A stretch of DNA of 64,000 nucleotides from Pseudovirgaria hyperparasitica (taxonomy: Eukaryota > Ascomycota > Dothideomycetes > Acrospermales > Acrospermaceae), in the NCBI RefSeq assembly GCF_010093815.1, contig NW_022985554.1, forward strand, positions 1,334,999-1,398,998, given 5' to 3'. The position numbers were made by a program, and so were the translations under genes. Under the pieces are notes generated by a model. That model saw nothing but the letters and a program-made list of their open reading frames with translations. It was not told the origin of the DNA and did no database searches. Shown piece by piece: positions 27,726-37,307 of the stretch; within the stretch, counting starts at the first letter, position 1; the number at the start of each line of letters is the position of its first letter.

Positions 27726-28319
27726 CCTCTTGTACGAAGCTCTCTTGAGAGCTCGCCCTTGCCCCTCAAGTACGCAGGAGTGTTGAAAACACGTGCTTGT
27801 TGGCTTGGTCCGAGCGCGCCGCGCGCATTAAAATTCGGATCACAAGCGGCACTCTTCTTCTTACCCATAATCATCGCAAATGGGATTGAATAGCTACACG
27901 TCTTCCGCTTTGCTCCTCGAAGACATTGTCACTCTATCTTTTGCCAGAGCAAATACCGTTCGTTTGAGGCGCCCTTCCTTCCTTTCCGTGGTGGGCACGC
28001 CATAGTTTATGGTTACAATTTTCACTCTTCCTATACGCATGCTCAACCATGAGAGACGAGCGTTGGAACTATGCATGAAGCACACTGGAACGAGTGATCT
28101 TAGTTGGCGGCTGTTACACCAATAAAATTGATGGACAGTCGATCAACGATCCTCCTGTGAATTCTCCTTATCACTTATCGCCATCCTGGCAGGGTTTATA
28201 CCTGTGTGGAGATGTGGGGATCACCTTTGGCCGACGCGCGGCTGTATCATATATCAGTATATTTTCGCTCAGTCAGAATGCTCTACTCTCAAGTCTCATC
28301 GATCCAAGCATTGACATAT
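27726..28319. other. divergent promoter of aminopeptidase and secreted protein
   Basis: About 590 bp between two divergent starts. It holds the upstream minus-strand frame beginning at 27874 (a possible overlapping uORF of the aminopeptidase). It also includes the in-frame 5' extension (28206-28319) of the secreted protein. A GC-rich palindrome, GCGCGCCGCGCGC, lies near 27816. Confidence 0.4.
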
Positions 28320-29846
28320 ATGATGTACCTCCTACTCCTTTTGCCAGCTCTGTTGATTGGCGCGCTTTCAGCAGAAGATGTAAAACCGCAGCAGAATGCG
28401 AACCATATCTTTAATGCAATCCATTCCTCCATGAGACAGTTTGGTTCTTCCTTGAATCACAATGGGATGTCTTTCTTTTTGGCGACCGTTCCTCGCGAGA
28501 CCCGGTTGTATCATGGTACCAACACAGCTTCTCCTGTCCAGGGCATGGAATGGCTCGCTTTTGAAGCCGAACATGCGCTCATGTTTGCCCGTCCTCGATT
28601 TGGTCGACCTCCATCAAGGGGCGGCCACGGAGATCCACATCGAGGGCCTCCTACTTTGTCACCACAAGTTGTGCAGTCGGGGAGCAAGCAGCATGTCCTA
28701 GACGAAGAGTCTTCACACGATCGATCCGACAAGCCTATAAAGCACAATAATCATGGCCATCTACATACCTATCGAACGAAGAGGGACTTACATCTGCTAT
28801 ATATAGATGGCATGTCGGCCGCTAAGACTAGCAATGGTACACTGGACTCAACTGACCACGTTCTGTTGGATTCCTCATTGGTTTGTTCTGGTATATGCGA
28901 ACATGAGCGAGCTACTATGCTTTGCAAGTTGGCAGAAACGGAATGGGGTAATCGTGTGGACGGGATCCTTCGCATGGAAGCTGGGTTCGAGATAATTATG
29001 TGTTCTTTCGAGAAGAACCTCGATATTGTTGCGGTGGCCCGTATTGATAGCCCAAAGCCAAGAAGCGGTGATCACAGGGGGTTTGGGACCTTTCAGCTGT
29101 ACAAAGCTATCAGCGATCGCTTCCACGGTATCGGCGGCACACGTGTGAAGCTTGACTACGAGAACTTTGTGACGGCTTACGACTACCCCATAGACTTGTT
29201 CCGGAACCAAGACAGTAACATTACGATGCCTCGTTTAAGAAACGTATCCCAACCAATTGTAGATCGAATGAGAAAGGACATCAGGGATATGATCATGATG
29301 TCTGATCTGGACAGCTCGATGGTGTCGCATAATTGGCAGGCTACTACCGATATGATCGTTCAGAGATATTCATCTCCTTTGCGATACTTAATTTCGGACA
29401 AAGTCGCAGCATCGAACGAGCTTTTACGGCATACATTAACTCAGTACTTACGATCTTTCATTGACGATGCCAACAGGGACAGGAAAGGAGAGGTCACGCG
29501 ATGTGCAGCACATATGTTCCCAACAGAAACGTTGCGGGACAAGCGTCTAGCCTCTCGCTCTGTGTACGACGTGAGCAAGACCATCTGCAGTACTCTATTT
29601 GAAGCCAGTGCACTCGCTGCGTCTAGATCAGACGCCGGACAAAGCAAGGCTGTTGACATAATTCGCACGCTTGTTGAATATCTACAATGGACGAGCTGGA
29701 AAGAATGCACGACATGTGATGATGAGCACCTGTGCTTCATACCCATCTGGCCAATGGGCAGTATACAAGATCACCGGAATCCTAGTTGTCTCAATGAGAC
29801 TATGCTTGCAACACGACACGGATACTGGGGTAGATGGCAAGGTTAA
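28320..29846 (+). CDS. secreted protein of unknown function (fungal conserved type)
   Basis: Single-exon 508-aa protein beginning MMYLLLLLPALLIGALSAED, a clear signal peptide. I recall similar uncharacterised proteins in other ascomycetes but no assigned function. Distinct segments are RLYHGT followed by GMEWLAFEAEHALMFARP, a DLHLLYIDGMSAA motif, about a dozen cysteines including a C-terminal CTTCDDEHLCFIPIWP cluster, and an end at GYWGRWQG. Possible N-glycosylation sites are NGT, NIT, NVS and NET. Conserved-looking YHGT and DGMSAA blocks suggest an enzyme, but no known catalytic signature is evident. Upstream in-frame ATGs at 28206 and 28278 would put the signal peptide internally and are less likely. 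Confidence 0.8.
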   Translation: MMYLLLLLPALLIGALSAEDVKPQQNANHIFNAIHSSMRQFGSSLNHNGMSFFLATVPRETRLYHGTNTASPVQGMEWLAFEAEHALMFARPRFGRPPSRGGHGDPHRGPPTLSPQVVQSGSKQHVLDEESSHDRSDKPIKHNNHGHLHTYRTKRDLHLLYIDGMSAAKTSNGTLDSTDHVLLDSSLVCSGICEHERATMLCKLAETEWGNRVDGILRMEAGFEIIMCSFEKNLDIVAVARIDSPKPRSGDHRGFGTFQLYKAISDRFHGIGGTRVKLDYENFVTAYDYPIDLFRNQDSNITMPRLRNVSQPIVDRMRKDIRDMIMMSDLDSSMVSHNWQATTDMIVQRYSSPLRYLISDKVAASNELLRHTLTQYLRSFIDDANRDRKGEVTRCAAHMFPTETLRDKRLASRSVYDVSKTICSTLFEASALAASRSDAGQSKAVDIIRTLVEYLQWTSWKECTTCDDEHLCFIPIWPMGSIQDHRNPSCLNETMLATRHGYWGRWQG

Positions 29847-30262
29847 GGTGTGTGGCCGATCATTGAGTTTTGCTCTCATAGAATATGGAGAGAAAACTCA
29901 CCCATAATCGATCACTGAATTTCAGTCTTCGCTCGAATGACGATTCTTGTTATCATGGCGCCTCGCTATGAAGCGGGACTCCTTCAGAAAGCTTTTCTCG
30001 GCGGTATATTTTGCGTTTGTTTGTGAAGAAGAGAACGGTGCCGTGGCCGACGCGCGAAAATATTTGTACTGGAAAGATCTTAGTGGATTACATAATCACT
30101 TTCGTACTCATTGGTGCCTTGTTCATGCCTTGATGCTCAAGACCCCACTGTTAGCGTTGAGCCCCTCCGCGCAATAATAGTCCTGGTCAGAATTTAAAAA
30201 AATGATAACAGCTCACAATCATTGATATTGATGTGCATGATTACAACTCATTGACCAGCATC
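29847..30262. other. intergenic region upstream of ADE16/17
   Basis: About 416 bp with the 3' end of the secreted-protein gene and the ADE16/17 promoter. Only short non-coding-looking frames are present and no RNA gene is seen. Confidence 0.4.
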
Positions 30263-32335
30263 ATGGCTTCAAGAAGCGCGGATAAGATTGGTAAGCCCGT
30301 GTAGTCTATTGCTATAGTATAAATAAACTTACGAAGTGCCCTACGCAGCAATCATCTCGGTCTATGACAAGACTGGTCTTCTGGGTCAGTCAGCGAAGCA
30401 TTCGGGCCCTACCGATCCAGAAGGTTGACCATTTCCTCACTAGATCTCGCAAAGGGCCTTCAAAAGAATGGAGTGCGTATGCTAGCTTCAGGTGGCACTG
30501 CGCGCATGATACGAGAGGCGAACTTTCCTGTAGAAGATGTCTCTGCCATCACGAAAGCGCCCGAGATGTTGGCCGGGCGAGTCAAAACTCTACATCCAGC
30601 GGTACATCTACTCCAGAGTACTGGACTCAACAACTAGTACACTGCTTACAATGACAGGTTCATGGTGGTATTCTCGCCACAGATTCGGAGAAAGACAAGG
30701 AGGACCTCGCACAACAGAACATCCAGAAGGTCGACTACGTTATCTGCAATCTATACCCATTCAAAGATACGGTTGCAAAGATCGGTGTCACAGTGAAAGA
30801 GGCTGTTGAAGAGATTGATATTGGGGGTGTCACTCTTCTTCGTGCCGCTGCAAAGAACCATGCGAGAGTCACCATCCTGACAGATCCCAACGTGAGTTAT
30901 GTGCTAATAATAAACCACGTTACATACTAATCTAGGACTAGGACTACCATGGTTTCCTGCAAGAGCTAGAGAAGGGAGATATCACCGAGCACAATCGACA
31001 ACTCTACGCATTAAAGGCTTTCGAACACACGGCTGACTACGACAGTGCCATAGCAGGCTTCTTCCGCAAACAGTACGCATCCAACGGTATACAGCAGCTT
31101 CCTCTCAGGTATGGCACAAACCCGCATCAGAAGCCTGCATCAGCCTACACAAGCCTTCATGATCTTCCATTCAAAGTATTGAATGGTTCTCCCGGGTACG
31201 TCAATTTGCTTGACGCCCTTAACGCCTGGCCTCTGGTTAAGGAGCTCGATACTGCCCTGTCGCGTGCTGCTGCTGCTTCATTCAAGCACGTGAGCCCCGC
31301 CGGCGCCGCTATTGGGGTGCCGTTGAGCGACGTTGAGCGTAAGGTGTACATGGTCGATGATATCGACGGGATCGACACGTCCGTCCTGGCACAAGCGTAC
31401 GCCCGTGCACGAGGAGCAGATCGCATGTCTTCCTTTGGAGATATGATCGCACTGTCCCGCGAGGTGGATGTTCCAACTGCCAAAATTATATCGAGAGAGG
31501 TATCGGACGGTGTCGTTGCTCCTGCTTTCAATGCTGAAGCCCTCGAGATCCTAAAGAAGAAGAAGGGCGGCAAGTATTTGGTGCTCCAAATGGATCCTGA
31601 CTACGACCCCCCGACCCAAGAAACCAGATCCGTTTATGGAATTCAGCTTTCACAGCACCGTAACGATGCGCTAATCAAGCCTTCGGCATCGTTCGGTAGT
31701 ATTATCACACCAAAAGATGGTTCACTCTCTGAATCGGCCCTTCGAGACCTTACAGTAGCAACCATTGCACTCAAGTACACCCAGTCCAACTCAGTATCCT
31801 ATGCGCTCAATGGCCAGCTGATCGGTCTTGGTGCGGGTCAGCAGTCCCGAATTCATTGCACGCGATTAGCTGGTGATAAAGCCGACAACTGGTGGATGCG
31901 ATTTCACGAGAGAACACTTGGGTTGAAGTGGAAAAAGGGAACGAAAAGAGCAGACAAGAGCAATGCCATTGATCTTTTGACTAGCGGGCTAGTGCCGGAG
32001 TCGGGCATCGAGAGGGAGGACTTCGAGAAACATTTCGAGGAGTCTCCTACCCCTTTCACCGCAGCCGAGCGCAAAGAGTGGTTATCCAAATTGTCCGAAG
32101 TTGCATGCTCCAGCGATGCATTCGTAAGTTCTACCTTACCTTGGTACTGATTTGCCGCATCTCATTGACATATTAATAGTTCCCGTTCATTGACAACGTT
32201 TTCCGCGCTGCACGATCAGGCGTGAAATATGTTGCAGCACCCATGGGCTCACAGAATGATCACCCTGTCGTCGAGACTGCAGAGAAGCTTGGTATCACCT
32301 TCGTGGAGCAACATCTTCGACTGTTTCATCATTAG
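30263..32335 (+). CDS. ADE17: bifunctional AICAR formyltransferase / IMP cyclohydrolase
   Basis: Catalyses the last two steps of de novo purine synthesis, AICAR to FAICAR to IMP, in the cytosol. Six exons (30263-30290, 30349-30384, 30444-30601, 30658-30891, 30942-32123, 32180-32335) give 597 aa, the normal length. The cyclohydrolase domain starts [21 protein letters not shown] and contains [25 protein letters not shown] and CNLYPF. The formyltransferase domain contains [38 protein letters not shown] and the C-terminal PMGSQND. The two smallest exons are 28 and 36 nt. Intron 4 ends in a tandem CTAG-GACTAG acceptor; use of the first AG would introduce a stop. Symbol follows yeast ADE16/ADE17, which cannot be told apart here. 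Confidence 0.95.
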
Positions 32336-32711
32336 TCACACCCATTCTTCATATTTCGCCTCATAGATTGGCGGAAGAAGATGAACCTCCCAACGAGCTT
32401 GTAGATAAACTACCAGAATTTTGATACCATAGATGTGAATATTGAATGCTTTAGAAGACGTGTTAAATATCGACGTCGTTGCGTGAACCATCCGGATTCT
32501 TGTCACGCAGAGCGTGTAACGACCACTCCATGTGACGTTGCTCTAGGTATATATCAGAACGGCGTCTGGCGCCAAGATTTGACTCACACGGTCGACTTTC
32601 TCGTCAAATTACTAACCCCACAGCCATCACCCCCACCAGAACCTCACAACATTCGAAAGCCCATCGCCATAGCAGGAGACTTGGACTGATATAATATACT
32701 CAATCTACATC
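32336..32711. other. intergenic region with eIF2-gamma promoter
   Basis: 376 bp between ADE16/17 and the eIF2-gamma gene on the same strand. It contains a TGACTCA motif at 32580-32586. No gene is seen. Confidence 0.45.
32580..32586. promoter_or_regulatory. TGACTCA bZIP-type site upstream of eIF2-gamma
   Basis: A perfect 7-base Gcn4/CpcA consensus lies 126 bp upstream of the start codon. A heptamer is expected several times by chance in 64 kb, so only the position makes it interesting. Confidence 0.3.
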
Positions 32712-34314
32712 ATGGATTCGGATTCAGACAACCAATACGATGACAGGGGCCCGGAGTCAGAGGTGGAAGAGGAGGCGCCAAAACCCAAATCCGCGTTAAA
32801 AAAGAGTGCGCCTGTCCCAGCCGCTGTACAAAGGCCCGAGTTGCCAGAACAGCCGAATCCAGATACAGTAGACTTCAGTACTCTATCGCCCTTGTCTCCC
32901 GAGATTATATCGCGACAGGCGACCATAAACATCGGTACCATAGGGCACGTCGCCCACGGGAAATCGACTGTGGTAAAGGCTATCTCCGGAGTGCAGACTG
33001 TCAGGTTTAAGAATGAGTTGGAGCGGAATATCACGATTAAGCTTGGATATGCAAATGCGAAAGTCTACAAGTGTAACAACTCAGAGTGCCCACGGCCTAC
33101 ATGCTTCAGAAGCTATAAGAGCGACAAGGAGGTCGATCCTCCTTGCGAGCGCGAAGGATGTTCAGGTAGATACGAGCTAATGCGCCATCTTTCGTAAGTC
33201 TTTCTCGGGAAATTCGTAGCAGCAACTAACTGAAATCATTAGTTTTGTCGATTGTCCCGGTCACGACATTCTCATGAGCACCATGTTATCAGGCGCCGCC
33301 GTTATGGACGCCGCTCTACTTCTCATTGCCGGAAACGAACCGTGTCCTCAGCCCCAGACTTCCGAACATTTGGCTGCTATCGAGATTATGAAGCTCAATA
33401 ATATCGTCATATTACAGAACAAAGTTGACTTGATGAGGGAAGAGGGCGCCGATCAGCATTATCAGTCTATTCTCAAGTTTATTCGCGGCACTGTTGCGGA
33501 CGGATCACCCATCATTCCAATATCTGCTCAGCTGAAGTTCAACATTGACGCGATCAACGAGCACCTCATCTCAAACATTCCGGTTCCAGTTCGTGATTTC
33601 ACTGCTAAGCCTCACATGATTGTCATTCGATCTTTCGATGTCAACAAGCCTGGCGCAGAGATCGAGGAGCTGAAAGGTGGTGTTGCTGGTGGCAGTATTC
33701 TGACTGGTGTGCTCAAGGTCAATGACGAGATCGAAATCAGACCGGGCATTGTCACGAAGGATGAATCCGGCAAAGTGGTTTGCAAACCGATCTTTAGCAG
33801 GGTGGTTTCGCTCTTTGCAGAGCACAATGACTTGAAGTTTGCCGTTCCGGGTGGACTGATTGGTGTGGGAACACGCGTCGACCCTACGTTGTGCCGTGCA
33901 GATCGTTTAGTAGGGTTCGTCCTTGGTCTCAAAGGCCATCTACCTTCCATTTACATTGAGCTGGAAGTCAACTACTTCCTTCTTCGACGTCTTCTTGGAG
34001 TGAAAACAGCCGATGGGAAGCAGGCTAAGGTCGCAAAACTGACCAAGAACGAAGTTCTTATGGTCAATATCGGCAGCACATCAGCAGGCGCTAAAGTCAT
34101 GGCAATCAAAGCTGATGTTGCTCGTCTGAGCTTAACGAGTCCAGCATGTACTGAGATTGGGGAGAAGATTGCGCTTAGTCGAAGAATTGAGAAGCACTGG
34201 AGACTTATAGGATGGGCCAACATTGTCGCGTACGTATCATTTGAATCACCTTTGCTACTGAACTCAACTAACCTAGACGGCAGTGGCTCCACACTTGAGC
34301 CGACCGTTGATTGA
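32712..34314 (+). CDS. GCD11: translation initiation factor eIF2 subunit gamma
   Basis: GTP-binding core of the eIF2 ternary complex that delivers Met-tRNAi to the 40S subunit. Exons 32712-33193, 33243-34229 and 34284-34314 give 499 aa. After an acidic N-terminal tail come G1 GHVAHGKST, a zinc-ribbon insert ([13 protein letters not shown] ... CEREGCSGR), G3 VDCPGHD spanning the first intron, G4 NKVD, and the C-terminal beta-barrel domains with [13 protein letters not shown] and [13 protein letters not shown]. The last intron (54 nt) is a multiple of three and free of in-frame stops, so retention would insert 18 residues before the last ten residues without shifting frame. Confidence 0.96.
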
Positions 34315-35387
34315 AGACGATGAAGTGGGAATAGCGGTGACAAACGTTTGTGGCAGTGGCAGCTTCATAACGTGACGAAAGCACATGATGTCACGCTAAG
34401 CTTTTCAGATGTCTGGGGTATTTCGAGATCTTAGCGGCATCGTAGAGGAAGCTGAGTGCTTCGATAGAGACTCATAAAAGCGAGGGGCTGCCGGCATGGA
34501 GAGTAAGCGCAGCAGGCGTAGGTGGGATTTGCCGAGAAGTCCATTGTATGTATTTATACAAGATCATACTTCACCGTTTGCGCCCTTGACACTTGGCGTA
34601 CCGTTGTACAGTCCTTGCAAGTAGCAATCGACAGACTTTCAGCGAAAGGAGACGAAATTGTTGGTGGTTCTGGCTCCTACAGCATACCTAATACCCAATG
34701 CGAGTGTGATCCGGGACCCGGCCCCTTGGCTCCGCAAGTCGGTCTCGGGGAATATCAACAAACTCCGAATGTCTCCTGGCGGCCCGAAGGCGTAGTAGGC
34801 GGCGCACGTATGAATTAAACATACGTAGTTTGTAGGTAGTTAACCGGTGTTAGAGCGCGTGCGTGTACCTAAGCAGACCGCCTGACCCTTGGATTATCAC
34901 ATGCCTTCCGCCTCCCGCCTTCTCACAGCATCTGCAACTAGAGAACGTGCCACCATAGAGAGCCAGACAACTATAGGAAAAAGTGGGTTTGTTGGGATTG
35001 CCTCTACCCTCAAATAGATACAGTTCAAGCACAAGGCCTGTGAACCGCATCCATAACCCTGGAGAGACCTTTAAGCGGGCGGGGTAGTCGATGCTTTATT
35101 GGAGTACATAACACAGCTTGAGCTTCTCGGGACACGCGCTTCCACGAAACGAGTAACATCCCGGCGCTTGCTCTTGAGAACTTCAACCATAAACCCGGGC
35201 TTCTGCTTGCTAAACCAGAGCAACCGGTCTGCCCGCGGAAGCATTCATTACCTATACCTACTACGACCTCCCTTTACTCTCGCTCGTCTCCAAATTCCCC
35301 TCCTGTTCAACAGACAGCTCATTGTCGTGCCTGACGACGACCTACTACGCTTCCTTCTTCTCCGAACAAACCGTCCGTCGCCGCACG
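34315..35387. other. intergenic region upstream of INSIG gene
   Basis: About 1.07 kb. Contains the eIF2-gamma 3' region and the INSIG promoter with a C/T-rich leader near 35270-35380. Short frames on both strands lack coding features. Confidence 0.4.
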
Positions 35388-36574
35388 ATGGATGAGCCCC
35401 AACTCTTCCGACCGCAGCCACGCCGGCCATTCAAGACCTCCATAGATACTCTCGGCAACCCGAGCTCGTCATCTCAGCAGGACAGCTTCGCAGCACAATT
35501 GGACGAAAGACTCCGGCGCAGCCGTGGCTCTAGCATAAACGATAGCGACAGCCGTGCGCCGTCCCGGAACAGGAGTTTTCTAAACCTCACAGGCTCGACG
35601 CTATTCGGCATATACTCTGGAAATGGTGGGGACGGAGAACAATCTGAGTCTGCAACGCCCTGGGGGACAGGCGCAGAGACTCCTGCGACTCCAGTCAAAT
35701 GGGAGGGCTTTCGCATTCCAACTCCGAGCCTTCCTAGCTTTCCTTCAAGAGGAATAAGCCTGGATGGGACAAGAAGAGGTAACTATACCAGACCAAAGAG
35801 CTTCCCGGTGATGGTCGCAGAGATTCTCTCTAGAACAGCCGCGCTATTCGTGATCGGCCTGGCCTATGGGATCATTGTTGCACATGTGCACGAACACGGA
35901 CAGCTACAGATTGCGCCTGTCCGTGTAGAGGAGTTGGACCACGGCAGTCTGAAAAACCTTTTGGCTTGGGGATTTGCAAGTGTTATTGTCGGGATGCTTT
36001 TCCCCTTGGTCGATACCATGTGGAACACAAGCCAAGGGTCGAATTTAACAGCCTCAGATAAACTAAAGCTCCTTAGACGTGAAGAGGAAGATCGGCTACG
36101 GAATGGAGGGATGTTCGCTCAAGTTGTACGAGCTGTCGGTATATTCGTCGGCTTAGCGTTTGCTATAGTAAGTTGCCTGAAATGTACATCTTTACACGAC
36201 TGCTAATATGCTCCCAGCGCAAACTTCCCTGGCGGTCCACGTTGCAGGTATCAGTGACACTCTCTATGGTTAACCCCGTCCTGTGGTACATCATCGATCG
36301 GACATCACCGGGCTTCGTCATCTCCACCATACTCGCCCTCTCGGGTACCTGCACCTTGCTATTAACAAATCCGGGCGTCGTCCCAGCTTCGTCTTCCGCT
36401 CAAGACCACGTCACGTTTGCCAACGGTACGTCTCAAGCCTTGGGTCAGAGCGATTTGATAGCGGGCGCCCTGAGCTATGAATTTGTTGGTGTTGCAACAT
36501 GGGTCAGCAGTGTCATATTCTGCAGCTGCATCGGGTTTGGAAATATTGGCAGAGCTTTGGCAGGCAAGCGTTGA
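35388..36574 (+). CDS. INSIG-domain membrane protein
   Basis: Fungal homologue of insulin-induced gene proteins, ER membrane regulators of sterol synthesis (HMG-CoA reductase or SREBP-pathway control, depending on species). Exons 35388-36167 and 36218-36574 give 378 aa. The first 140 residues are Ser/Pro/Gly-rich and probably cytosolic. Membrane segments follow: ILSRTAALFVIGLAYGIIVA, a second near LLAWGFASVIVGMLFPLVD, then QVVRAVGIFVGLAFAI running into RKLPWRSTLQVSVTL, with NPVLWYIIDRTSPGFVIS, the family's most recognisable stretch, and two further C-terminal segments. The start at 35388 (MDEPQLFRP) is preferred over an in-frame ATG at 35322. Confidence 0.88.
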
Positions 36575-37307
36575 AGCATTTTACAAAACTGGCTGCCGAT
36601 GTGGTATCAACTTCACACACGCATAAGTCGATACGATGGGAGCGTGCGGTCTGTAACAATATCACAGGCGAAAGTTGGGCGTTCTCGGCTGCATAGGGGC
36701 GGCGTTTTAGGCCCGGATGAATGCAGCACTCAACGTGCGAGATATGCTCATTTTTTGGGAGGAACCATTCTGTCCACAAATCAAATGTACATTATTCTTA
36801 ATTCTCCGCATTCATGGAATGAGGAAAACGGAAAAGCCCTTCTCTAGAATGCTGAAATGCGGGAATGTGACAATGCCAAGAGTTGTACAATCCTGGAGGC
36901 TACCTTAGCCTTGTCTCAGTCATCTCTTATCCCTGTTCGCAGTCGTGGTCATGGATGGCTGTAGCTTCCCTTGACTTTGTTTCAGGAGCTCCCAAGAATT
37001 CACATTCAACCCACGATCAGGCCAATTATCGCGTACTGTTCTTTCGTTCTTCCTCCGCGCCTCGACCTCTCATTCCTTGCGCCCTTCACCGACACGTCCA
37101 CCCTATACAGCCGCCAATACACCTTGTAGATCGTTTCCCGACGGTTTCTCGCTATACGAATAGGTATTGCGTGCTTGGACGCGATTCTCACCTTCAGATT
37201 ACCTACGAGATATATTCATACATGACGCGCTGGACAATCGCAACAACTACAGTCCGTACACGAACATCGAGGGCGGGGACGGAAGAGTAAGCCTCGCGCG
37301 TTGATCC
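36575..37307. other. intergenic region upstream of kinase gene
   Basis: 733 bp between INSIG and the kinase gene. The stretch 37020-37150 is C/T-rich and looks like a promoter or leader. No gene or RNA is seen. Confidence 0.4.
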
